DNA from: an uncultured Alistipes sp.
GTDB lineage: Bacteria > Bacteroidota > Bacteroidia > Bacteroidales > Rikenellaceae
DNA: 7,276 bases
Direction: 5' to 3'
Assembly (NCBI GenBank): GCA_947173915.1
Contig: CAMWGZ010000060.1
Span: 1-7,276, forward strand
Below, one piece after another: positions 1-6,460 of the stretch. Position 1 is the stretch's first letter. The number at the start of each line of letters is the position of its first letter. The translations under genes were made by a program, and so were the position numbers. The notes under the pieces are model-generated. The model was given only the letters and a program-made list of their open reading frames with translations. It made no database searches and was not told the origin of the DNA.

Positions 1-1626
1 ACCCACACCCCCGTCCCCGCAGGCCACGATGCCTTCCCCGAGGCGATGATCCGCCAGTACCTCTCCCACTTCCCGGGCGAGCTGGGCATCGGCTGGTCGC
101 AGTTCATGGGACTCGGCCGCATGAACCCCGAAAACCCCGACGAGAAGTTCTCGATGTCGGTGCTGGCCTGCAACCTCTCGCAGGAGGTAAACGGCGTGTC
201 GTGGCTGCACGGCGAGGTCTCGAAGGAGATCCTCGGCGGCATCTGGCCGGGCTACTTCAAGAACGAGCTGCACGTGGGCTACGTGACCAACGGAGTCCAC
301 TTCCCGACCTGGACCGCCACCGGACTGCGCCGGCTCTACGCCCGCCACTTCCCCGAGGGCTTCGAGGGCCACGACTACCGCATTCCCGCCTGGCAGAAGG
401 TCCACCAGATCGCCGACAGCGAACTCTGGGCCGAGCGCATGGCGCTCAAGGAGAAGCTGATCCGCCTGATCCGCCGCCGCTACGGCGACCCGGGACAGGT
501 ACGGCTCGACTCCCCGGGCCAGATCGTCCGCATCCTCGAAGGCATCCGCCCCGACGTGCTGACCATCGGTTTCGCCCGCCGCTTCGCCACCTACAAGCGG
601 GCCTCGCTGCTCTTTACCAACCTGGACCGTCTGGCCGCCATCGTCAATAACCGGGAGCGGCCCGTGCAGTTCATCTTCGCGGGCAAGGCCCACCCCAACG
701 ACAAGCCGGGGCAGGACCTGATCAAGCGCATCGTCGAGGTCTCGGCCATGCCGCAGTTCGCCGGCAAGATCCTCTTCCTGCAGAACTACGACATGGAGCT
801 GGCACGGCGCATGGTGCAGGGCGTGGATGTCTGGCTCAACACCCCGACCCGTCCGCTCGAAGCCTCGGGCACCTCGGGCGAGAAGTGCGTGATGAACGGC
901 GTGCTCCAGTTCTCGGTGCTCGACGGCTGGTGGGTCGAAGGCCACAAGGAGGGGGCCGGCTGGGCGCTCCCGATGGAGGCCGCCTACTCCGATCCGCAGT
1001 ACCAGAACGAACTCGACGCGGAGATGATCTACAACACCATCGAAGAGCAGATCGCCCCGAAATACTACGACCGCGCCGCCGACGGCATTCCGCACCAGTG
1101 GCTCGCCTCGGTCAAGAGCTGCATCGCCGACATAGCCTCGAACTTCACGACCAACCGCATGCTGCGCGACTACGAAGAGCGCTTCTACGACCGGCTGGCC
1201 GCCCGCAAGCGCGAAGTTACCGCCGACGGCTACCGCCTGGCCCGGGAGATCGCCCACTGGAAGCGCCGTGTCCTCGCGGCATGGGAGCGGGTCCGGGTGG
1301 TCGATGTGCAGCGCGCCCAGGTGGGCGACAAGCCGATCGTCGTGGACCGCGACTACCGCTTCGAGCTGACGGTCGATCTGGGAGGCCTCGCCCCCGAAGA
1401 GATCGGAGCCGAACTGGTGGTGGCCCGCCCCGTCGAAGCGGGACGAGCGGTCGAGGTGCTCCGTACCCTGCCGCTGCGGCAAGTCGCCCAGTCGGGCGGG
1501 CGAGCGACCTATGCGCTCGACTACGCCCCCGAGCAGGCCGGCATGTACGACATGGCGCTGCGCATCTTCCCGCAGCACCCGTCGCTGCCCCACCGGATGG
1601 ACTTCGCGCTGGTAAAATGGGCCTGA
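1..1626 (+). CDS. glgP: Alpha-glucan (glycogen/starch) phosphorylase, C-terminal part; start lies left of the window
   Basis: Cytosolic PLP enzyme that removes terminal alpha-1,4 glucose from glycogen or maltodextrin with phosphate, giving glucose-1-phosphate. The frame is open from base 1 and already within the family motif THTPVPAGHD, so the Met at 46 is internal; 541 residues are visible. In visible numbering, VNGVSWLHGEVS and YVTNGVHFPTW match the DUF3417-type (TIGR02094-like) phosphorylases rather than classical GlgP. RRFATYKRA (194-202) is the phosphate/PLP-contact region, AGKAHPNDKPGQ follows, and EASGTSGEKCVMNG carries the PLP lysine (K295, codon 883-885). Residues about 431-541 form the beta-rich C-terminal extension usual for this type, ending at KWA. 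The missing N-terminus would hold the DUF3417 region. Some Bacteroidetes homologues, as I recall, are also fused to a glycogen synthase domain, which cannot be judged here. It lies 96 bases upstream of the debranching gene on the same strand. Family assignment is secure; the preferred substrate is not. Confidence 0.95.
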   Translation, partial: THTPVPAGHDAFPEAMIRQYLSHFPGELGIGWSQFMGLGRMNPENPDEKFSMSVLACNLSQEVNGVSWLHGEVSKEILGGIWPGYFKNELHVGYVTNGVHFPTWTATGLRRLYARHFPEGFEGHDYRIPAWQKVHQIADSELWAERMALKEKLIRLIRRRYGDPGQVRLDSPGQIVRILEGIRPDVLTIGFARRFATYKRASLLFTNLDRLAAIVNNRERPVQFIFAGKAHPNDKPGQDLIKRIVEVSAMPQFAGKILFLQNYDMELARRMVQGVDVWLNTPTRPLEASGTSGEKCVMNGVLQFSVLDGWWVEGHKEGAGWALPMEAAYSDPQYQNELDAEMIYNTIEEQIAPKYYDRAADGIPHQWLASVKSCIADIASNFTTNRMLRDYEERFYDRLAARKREVTADGYRLAREIAHWKRRVLAAWERVRVVDVQRAQVGDKPIVVDRDYRFELTVDLGGLAPEEIGAELVVARPVEAGRAVEVLRTLPLRQVAQSGGRATYALDYAPEQAGMYDMALRIFPQHPSLPHRMDFALVKWA

Positions 1627-1651
1627 CGGACAAAAGTGTGTTTCAAAACGG

Positions 1652-1706
1652 TTTTCGGAGAGATAATGGTTGCTTTTTTGCAAAAAAATCATTATCTTTC
1701 CGAAAA
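1652..1706. repeat. Long inverted repeat (17-base arms, 21-base spacer) before the debranching gene
   Basis: The left arm TTTTCGGAGAGATAATG (1652-1668) and right arm CATTATCTTTCCGAAAA (1690-1706) are reverse complements at 16 of 17 positions; the exception is G1660 opposite T1698, still a G-U pair in RNA. The spacer adds a few pairs and contains the palindrome TTTTTTGCAAAAAA (1674-1687). There is no T-run after the right arm and the stem is mostly A/T, so this is not a standard intrinsic terminator for the upstream gene. The right arm overlaps the proposed -7 element, so a dyad operator is possible. A processing or stabilising hairpin on read-through transcript is an alternative. The symmetry is directly seen; the role is inferred. 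Confidence 0.85.
1669..1700 (+). promoter_or_regulatory. Candidate Bacteroidetes-type promoter for the debranching enzyme operon
   Basis: The primary sigma factor of Bacteroidetes recognises a -33 TTTG and a -7 TAnnTTTG about 19-21 bases apart. Here GTTG (1669-1672, 3 of 4) is followed after 20 bases by TATCTTTC (1693-1700, 5 of 6 defined positions). The start of transcription would fall near 1707, leaving a leader of about 16 bases before the ATG at 1723, and the large inverted repeat would lie in the DNA but largely outside the transcript. Both elements are one base off consensus, so this is a pattern match only. Confidence 0.4.
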
Positions 1707-1722
1707 GTAAAATTTCAACGAG

Positions 1723-3708
1723 ATGTCGGTACTTACATTCGATAAAAGCAAACTGGGCAATCTGGAGTATTCCCTCCGGCGCGAAATGCTGGGCACGGAC
1801 CGACGCGGCGGATACATGAGCACGACGATCGTGGGCTGCAACACGCGCAAATACCACGGACTGATCGTCGCGCCGATCGACGACAGCGACCGGACCTTCG
1901 TGCTGCTCTCCTCGCTCGACGAGACGATCCTCCACGACGGCGAGGCCTTCAATCTGGCGCTGCACCGGTTCCCGGGGGTCTATGAGCCGCGCGGCCACAA
2001 ATACATTACCGACTTCGAATACACGCCCACACCGACGATTACCTACCAGGTGGGCGGTCTGGTCCTGCGCAAGGAGCTGCTCTGGATCCACGACCGCACG
2101 CAGCTGCTGATCCGCTACACGCTGGCGGAATCCCCCGCTCCGATCACGATGCGGCTGCGCCCTTTCTTCGCCTTTCGGGACAAGCATGCGCTCACGCAGG
2201 CCAACATGGAGGCCGACGGACGCTCCTGGCCGGTTCCGGGCGGCGTGAAGAGCCGCCTGTACGCCGACTTCCCCTGGCTCTACCTCCAGACCGATGCCGA
2301 CACGGAGTTCGTCCCGGCACCGGACTGGTACTACGACTTCGAGTACGCCCGGGAGATCGAGCGAGGCTATGCGGGGCGGGAGGACCTGCTGACGACCGGC
2401 TATTTCGAGCTTACGCTCCGCCCCGGGGCCGCCGTCATCTTCTCGGCCTCGGTCGAGCAGATGGCCTCGCCCTCCGAAATCGGCAGGTGCTTCGCCGAGG
2501 CGCTCGCCGCACGGAGCGACAAGGTCGATTTCCGCAGCTGCCTGCGCCACTCGGCCCGGCAGTTCGTCGTCCGGCGGCCATCCGGCCGCACGGAGGTGCT
2601 GGCCGGCTACCCCTGGCACGGGCAGATCGGCCGGCAGACGCTCGTCGCGCTCCCCGGCATCACGCTCGAACAGGGACGCACGGAGGCGTGCCTCGAGGTA
2701 CTGGACACGCTGGTCGCCGAACGGCGCGACGGCATGTTCCGGGGTTCGTTCTCGGCCGCCGAAGCGGTCGATGCGCCGCTGTGGTTCTTCTGGACCCTGC
2801 AACAGCTGGAACATACGGTCGGTGCCGAACGCATCTGGGCCCGCTACGGAGACGTGATGCGGGAGCTTCCGGAGACCTACCTGCGGGGTGCCGCCGAAGG
2901 GATCTCCGTCCACGAGAACGGCCTGATCTGGGCCGAAGCGCCCGGGCGGGCCATTACCTGGATGGATGCCGCACGGGAGGGAGCGCCCGTGGTCCGGCGC
3001 GACGGCTATCAGGTCGAGACGAATGCGTTGTGGTACAACGCCATCTGTTACACCCTGCGGCTCGCCGCCCGCTTCGGCGACAAGGAGTTCGTACACCGCT
3101 GGGAGCAGTGGCCCGCACGGATCCGCGAATCGTTCGAGCGGCTCTTCTGGATCGAGGAGCAGGAGTGCCTGGCCGACTTCGTCGGGCGGGAAGGGGCCTG
3201 CCCGTTCATCCGCCCAGCAATGGCCGTGGCGGTCGGCCTGGACTACAAGATGCTCGACGAACGCCGGCAGGCGGCCGTGCTCCGCACCTTGCAACAGCAC
3301 CTGCTCACACCGGTCGGACTGCGCTCGCTCTCGCCCCGCAACCCGCGCTACAAGAGCCGCTGCGAGGGCGACCCGGCGACCCGGGCCGAGGCCTCGATGA
3401 ACGGCGCGGTGTGGGTCTGGCCCCTGTGGTTCTACGTCAAGGGGGAGTTCGACCTCAACGGCGCGGACTTCCTGCCCCGGGCGGAAAAGCTGCTCGACAA
3501 CTTCGGCGAGCAGATCCAGAGCTACGGCATCGGGTCGATCAACGAGGTCTTCGACGGCGATCCGCCGCACGCACCCCGGGGAGCGATCTCTTCGGCCTGG
3601 AGCGTCGGAGCGGTGCTGATGATCCGGGAGCTGGTCGAACGGTGGGGCGCAGGTCCCGCTGCGGAGCCGGCGGAGAGTAAGGAAACGAATAAAGAGAAAC
3701 GGTTATGA
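1723..3708 (+). CDS. Glycogen debranching enzyme, bacterial/archaeal type (GH133, amylo-alpha-1,6-glucosidase)
   Basis: Hydrolyses alpha-1,6 branch stubs of glycogen, complementing the phosphorylase encoded just upstream; expected in the cytosol, with no signal peptide or membrane segment. The protein has 661 residues, normal for this family. The N-terminal GDE_N-type domain (about 1-240) opens with FDKSKLGNLEYSLRREML and TTIVGCNTRKYHGL, hallmarks of Bacteroidetes homologues. The C-terminal (alpha/alpha)6-barrel GDE_C-type domain (about 280-640) has ENGLIWAEAPGRAITWMDA, YQVETNALWYNA and SINEVFDGDPPHAPRGAIS. By comparison with eukaryotic debranching enzymes, D415 (TWMDA) and E608 (INEVFDGD) are the likely catalytic acid/base pair (inference). 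The ATG at 1723 places the conserved N-terminus at residue 1 and follows an A/T-rich leader. The last 20 or so residues, rich in A, E and K, are non-conserved tail. The stop overlaps the next start (ATGA), so co-translation is likely. Unlike eukaryotic enzymes it has no separate 4-alpha-glucanotransferase domain. Confidence 0.95.
   Translation: MSVLTFDKSKLGNLEYSLRREMLGTDRRGGYMSTTIVGCNTRKYHGLIVAPIDDSDRTFVLLSSLDETILHDGEAFNLALHRFPGVYEPRGHKYITDFEYTPTPTITYQVGGLVLRKELLWIHDRTQLLIRYTLAESPAPITMRLRPFFAFRDKHALTQANMEADGRSWPVPGGVKSRLYADFPWLYLQTDADTEFVPAPDWYYDFEYAREIERGYAGREDLLTTGYFELTLRPGAAVIFSASVEQMASPSEIGRCFAEALAARSDKVDFRSCLRHSARQFVVRRPSGRTEVLAGYPWHGQIGRQTLVALPGITLEQGRTEACLEVLDTLVAERRDGMFRGSFSAAEAVDAPLWFFWTLQQLEHTVGAERIWARYGDVMRELPETYLRGAAEGISVHENGLIWAEAPGRAITWMDAAREGAPVVRRDGYQVETNALWYNAICYTLRLAARFGDKEFVHRWEQWPARIRESFERLFWIEEQECLADFVGREGACPFIRPAMAVAVGLDYKMLDERRQAAVLRTLQQHLLTPVGLRSLSPRNPRYKSRCEGDPATRAEASMNGAVWVWPLWFYVKGEFDLNGADFLPRAEKLLDNFGEQIQSYGIGSINEVFDGDPPHAPRGAISSAWSVGAVLMIRELVERWGAGPAAEPAESKETNKEKRL
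3675..3704 (+). promoter_or_regulatory. A-rich translation initiation region for the GT4 gene, inside the end of the debranching gene
   Basis: The bases before the ATG at 3705 run GTAAGGAAACGAATAAAGAG and onward, strikingly A-rich within a G/C-rich coding region. Bacteroidetes favour A-rich sequence rather than a Shine-Dalgarno match before the start. The same bases encode the K/E/N-rich tail of the debranching enzyme. Combined with the ATGA stop/start overlap, this supports 3705 as the true start and suggests coupling. GGAAA at 3681-3685 is too far upstream (about 19 bases) to act as a normal Shine-Dalgarno. Confidence 0.45.
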
Positions 3709-5012
3709 GAGTGTTGATGTTCGGCTGGGAATTTCCGCCCCATATCGCGGGCGGACTCGGCACGGCCTGCTACGGAATGACGCGGGGACTGGCCCGCAAC
3801 GACGTGGAGGTCATTTTCGTGGTGCCCCGCGCCTACGGCGACGAGGACCAGCGGTTCGTCCGCGTGGTCAATGCCAGCGACGTGGAGACCCTCGGCGGCC
3901 GGGAGCAGGAGTTCTCGACGGAGTTCCTCGACAAGGTGTCGTTCATCCACATCGACTCGAACATGGTCCCCTATATCTCGCCGGAGGAGTACGCCGTCTA
4001 TCACGACGAATTCGTGCGCCGCGGCGAAACCCGCCGCGAGACCGACCTGTGGCGCAAGCGCTACACCTTCTCGGGCAAGTACGGAGCCAACCTCATGGAG
4101 GAGGTTGCCCGCTACGCGATGGTGGCGGCGCAGGTGGCCCGCGACCTGGAAGGGCAGTTCGACGTGATCCACGCCCACGACTGGCTGACCTACTTCGCCG
4201 GCATCGCCGCCAAGCGGGTCTCGGGCAACCCGCGGGTGGTCCACATGCACGCCACCGAGTACGACCGCAGCGGCGAGAACGTGAACCGCCAGGTCTATGA
4301 CATAGAGAAGGCCGGCATGCAGGCCGCCGACCGGGTAATCGCCGTCTCGGACCTCACGCGCCGCATCGTGGTGGAGCGTTACGGGATCGAGGCGCGCAAG
4401 GTGGTCACGGTACACAACGCCGTGCGGTTCGGCACGAAAGAGGAGAAGGCTCCCGAACGGAGCGTCGATGAGAAGATCGTGACCTTCCTGGGGCGCATCA
4501 CCTACCAGAAGGGGCCCGACTACTTCGTCGAGGCGGCGGCCAAGGTGCTGGCCCGCGTGCCGAACGTCCGCTTCGTGATGGCCGGCTCGGGCGACATGAT
4601 GCAGCACGTGGTGCGTCGCGTCGCGCGCCTGGGCATCGCCGACCGTTTCCACTTCACGGGGTTCCTGCGGGGCGAGGAGGTGCAGCGCATGTTCCGCCTA
4701 TCGGATGTCTATGTGATGCCCTCCGTCTCGGAGCCGTTCGGCATCTCGCCGCTCGAAGCGATGCGCTCGGGTGTGCCGGTCATCATCTCGCGCCAGAGCG
4801 GCGTGGCCGAAGTGCTCGACTACGCCGTGAAGATCAATTACTGGGATGTCGATGCGCTGGCCGATGCCATCTACGGACTGATCTCCTACCCCGCCCTGGG
4901 ACGCATGTTCGCCACGAAGGGACTCGAAGAGGTAAACGGACTCAAATGGAGCAGCGCGGCCGCCAAGATCAAGGCCGTCTATGAAGCGGCCGTCGCCGAG
5001 GCGGAAGCCTGA
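3705..5012 (+). CDS. GT4-family glycosyltransferase, probable glycogen (alpha-1,4-glucan) synthase-like enzyme
   Basis: A 435-residue retaining GT-B glycosyltransferase, expected to be cytosolic, that probably transfers glucose from a nucleotide sugar to alpha-glucan. The N-terminal Rossmann domain begins MRVLMFGWEFPPHIAGGLG, whose GGLG loop (16-19) is shared with glycogen and starch synthases and contacts the donor. HAHDW (156-160) and VVHMHATEYDRSG are also glycogen-synthase-like. The C-terminal domain has FLGRITYQKG with R264 and K269, the usual diphosphate-binding pair, and the E-x7-E motif EPFGISPLE (E343 and E351). The start overlaps the debranching stop by four bases. The glycogen role rests on this coupling and on the neighbours; GT4 also contains sucrose, trehalose and cell-envelope transferases, so the acceptor and the donor (ADP- or UDP-glucose) are open. 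It is shorter than typical GT5 bacterial GlgA (about 480 residues) and belongs to the GT4 branch. I give no symbol because orthology to glgA is not established. Confidence 0.88.
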   Translation: MRVLMFGWEFPPHIAGGLGTACYGMTRGLARNDVEVIFVVPRAYGDEDQRFVRVVNASDVETLGGREQEFSTEFLDKVSFIHIDSNMVPYISPEEYAVYHDEFVRRGETRRETDLWRKRYTFSGKYGANLMEEVARYAMVAAQVARDLEGQFDVIHAHDWLTYFAGIAAKRVSGNPRVVHMHATEYDRSGENVNRQVYDIEKAGMQAADRVIAVSDLTRRIVVERYGIEARKVVTVHNAVRFGTKEEKAPERSVDEKIVTFLGRITYQKGPDYFVEAAAKVLARVPNVRFVMAGSGDMMQHVVRRVARLGIADRFHFTGFLRGEEVQRMFRLSDVYVMPSVSEPFGISPLEAMRSGVPVIISRQSGVAEVLDYAVKINYWDVDALADAIYGLISYPALGRMFATKGLEEVNGLKWSSAAAKIKAVYEAAVAEAEA

Positions 5013-5084
5013 CCGGCCATCCCGTCGCCGAAGCGCGAGGGCTGCGACCGCCGCCCGGACGGCACGGAATTTTCAAGTGAGGTG

Positions 5085-5108
5085 CGGCTCCGTCCCGATA
5101 CGGAGCCG
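5085..5108 (+). other. Perfect 9-base-pair hairpin in the GT4-GH57 gap
   Basis: CGGCTCCGT (5085-5093) and ACGGAGCCG (5100-5108) are exact reverse complements around the six-base loop CCCGAT. The hairpin ends 36 bases before the GH57 start. No T-run follows; the next bases are AAGCCCCCAAAA, so it does not look like an efficient intrinsic terminator on either strand. It could be an RNA processing or stability element that sets different GT4 and GH57 levels, or a leftover weak attenuator. The rest of the 132-base gap (5013-5144) is G/C-rich without a convincing ORF or promoter. Confidence 0.6.
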
Positions 5109-5111
5109 AAG

Positions 5112-5144
5112 CCCCCAAAACGGATGTGATAAAAAATTACGGAT
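5112..5144 (+). promoter_or_regulatory. A/T-rich translation start region of the GH57 gene
   Basis: GATAAAAAATTA (5128-5139) lies just before the ATG at 5145 and stands out in a G/C-rich surrounding, matching the A/T-rich initiation context of Bacteroidetes; there is no Shine-Dalgarno match. A near-duplicate is present: ACGGATGTGA (5120-5129) and ACGGATATGA (5139-5148) match at 9 of 10 bases, the second containing the start codon. I see no good -33/-7 promoter pair here, so the gene is probably read from upstream. Confidence 0.35.
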
Positions 5145-6386
5145 ATGAAGACGATTTGTTTCTATTTTCAGGTGCATCAACCCCGACGGCTGAAGCGCTA
5201 CCGGTTCTTCGACATGGGCCAGGACCACAACTACCTGGACGAACTGTCGAACCGGTCGATCATGCAACAGGTGGCACGCCGCTGCTATCTCCCGATGAAC
5301 AACCTGCTGCTCAACATGATTCGGGAGAGCGAAGGACGCTTCCGCTGCACTTTCTCGATCACGGGTTCGGCCGTCGAGCAGATGCGGCTCTATGCCCCCG
5401 AGGTACTCGAATCGTTCCGTAACCTGGCCCGCACGGGGTGCGTCGAGTTTCTGGGCGAGACCTATTCCCATTCGCTCGCCTCGCTCGCCTCGAAAGAGGA
5501 CTTCCGCCAGCAGGTGGCGCTCCACACCCGCCTGATGCAGGAGGAGTTCGGCGTGACACCCGCCGCATTCCGCAACACCGAGCTGATCTACTCCGACCGC
5601 ATCGGTGCCGACGTGGCCGAGATGGGCTTCCGGACGATGCTGGCCGAAGGCGCCCGCCACGTCATGGGCTGGAAGTCGCCCGACTTCGTCTATGCCAACC
5701 CCCTCGACCAGCGGCTGCGTCTGCTGCTGCGCAACTACAAGCTCTCGGACGACATCGCCTTCCGCTTCTCGAACCGGGAGTGGGACCAGTGGCCCCTGAC
5801 GGCCGACAAGTATGCCGGCTGGCTCGCCGACGGGGAGCAGCAGGGCGAGGTCATCAACCTCTTCATGGACTACGAGACCTTCGGCGAGCACCAGCACGCC
5901 GACACGGGCATCTTCGACTTCATGAAGGCGCTCGTCCCGGCCGTCCTCGCACACAGGGAGCTGCAATTCGCAACGGTCAGCGAAGCGGCCGAGGCCCATC
6001 GGCCCGTCGCCGTGCTCCACTCCCCCCACGTCATGTCGTGGGCCGACGAGGAGCGCGACGTGACGGCCTGGCTCGGCAACGAGATGCAGAACGAGGCCTT
6101 CTCGAAGCTCTACGCGCTCCGGCCGCTGCTGCGACAGCTCGACAGCCCCGACTTCGACCACGTGTGGAACTTCATGCAGACCTCCGACCACTTCTATTAC
6201 ATGGCGACCAAATGGCTCTCCGACGGAGACGTGCACGCCTACTTCAACCCCTACGAATCGTCCTACGACGCTTTCATCAACTACATGAACGTACTCTCCG
6301 ACTTCGAGATCGAACTGCGGCGCGCCGCAGCGGCACGCTGCCCCGAGGCAGGCCGCGGGGAGCCGGTTCCGGCCGAGTGCGCATAG
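5145..6386 (+). CDS. Glycoside hydrolase family 57 protein (alpha-amylase / glucanotransferase type)
   Basis: A 413-residue retaining alpha-glucan-active enzyme of the GH57 (beta/alpha)7-barrel type, probably intracellular since no signal peptide is present. Conserved regions appear in order: MKTICFYFQVHQP with HQP at 11-13 (region I); FLGETYSHSLASL (region II); AAFRNTELIYSDRIG with E146 as the likely nucleophile (region III); FMDYETFGEHQH with D242 as the likely acid/base (region IV). Further on are PHVMSWADEERDVTAWLGN and the helical C-terminal part ending in FNPYESSYDAFINYMN. The last 20 residues are a low-complexity tail. At 413 residues it is shorter than GH57 branching enzymes and 4-alpha-glucanotransferases (usually above 500) and resembles the compact GH57 proteins that accompany GH133 and GT4 genes in Bacteroidetes. 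Both expected catalytic residues are present, so an active hydrolase or transferase is likely, but hydrolysis, chain transfer and branching cannot be told apart from sequence. It lies 132 bases after the GT4 gene and ends before a strong terminator. Confidence 0.9.
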   Translation: MKTICFYFQVHQPRRLKRYRFFDMGQDHNYLDELSNRSIMQQVARRCYLPMNNLLLNMIRESEGRFRCTFSITGSAVEQMRLYAPEVLESFRNLARTGCVEFLGETYSHSLASLASKEDFRQQVALHTRLMQEEFGVTPAAFRNTELIYSDRIGADVAEMGFRTMLAEGARHVMGWKSPDFVYANPLDQRLRLLLRNYKLSDDIAFRFSNREWDQWPLTADKYAGWLADGEQQGEVINLFMDYETFGEHQHADTGIFDFMKALVPAVLAHRELQFATVSEAAEAHRPVAVLHSPHVMSWADEERDVTAWLGNEMQNEAFSKLYALRPLLRQLDSPDFDHVWNFMQTSDHFYYMATKWLSDGDVHAYFNPYESSYDAFINYMNVLSDFEIELRRAAAARCPEAGRGEPVPAECA

Positions 6387-6408
6387 TCCGCACCCCGAAA
6401 GAAGACGA

Positions 6409-6447
6409 AAAATCCGCCCGTACGGCTCAATCGTACGGGCGGATTTT
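6409..6447. terminator. Bidirectional intrinsic terminator between GH57 and the AraC regulator
   Basis: AAAATCCGCCCGTACG (6409-6424) and CGTACGGGCGGATTTT (6432-6447) form a perfect 16-base-pair stem with the seven-base loop GCTCAAT. The core is G/C-rich and the ends are A/T, so each strand's transcript has a stem finishing in a run of U. It lies 22 bases after the GH57 stop and 13 bases after the convergent regulator's stop, as expected for a shared terminator serving both. Confidence 0.93.
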
Positions 6448-6460
6448 CCTGTCGCGACGG

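Noticed and set aside
46..48. ATG at 46 as the start of the phosphorylase
   Set aside because: The frame is open to base 1 and the preceding codons give the conserved THTPVPAGHD motif, so this Met is internal.
1674..1700. Promoter using the TTTG at 1677-1680 as the -33 box
   Set aside because: The spacing to TATCTTTC is only 12 bases, far from the usual 19-21; the GTTG at 1669-1672 fits better.
2487..3680. 397-codon + strand frame inside the debranching gene
   Set aside because: Its R-, A-, P- and G-rich translation with no recognisable motif marks it as an out-of-frame shadow of the GH133 gene.
3522..4652. 376-codon open frame on the - strand across the debranching/GT4 junction
   Set aside because: It is antisense to two well-conserved genes, is rich in H, V, G and D as expected from reading high-GC codons backwards, and matches no family I recognise.
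5094..5108. Hairpin at 5085-5108 as an intrinsic terminator of the GT4 gene
   Set aside because: There is no T-run after the stem on either strand.
5073..6236. 387-codon open frame on the - strand opposite the GH57 gene
   Set aside because: It mirrors the GH57 reading frame, with low-complexity composition (V, E, H, G) typical of a high-GC antisense shadow.
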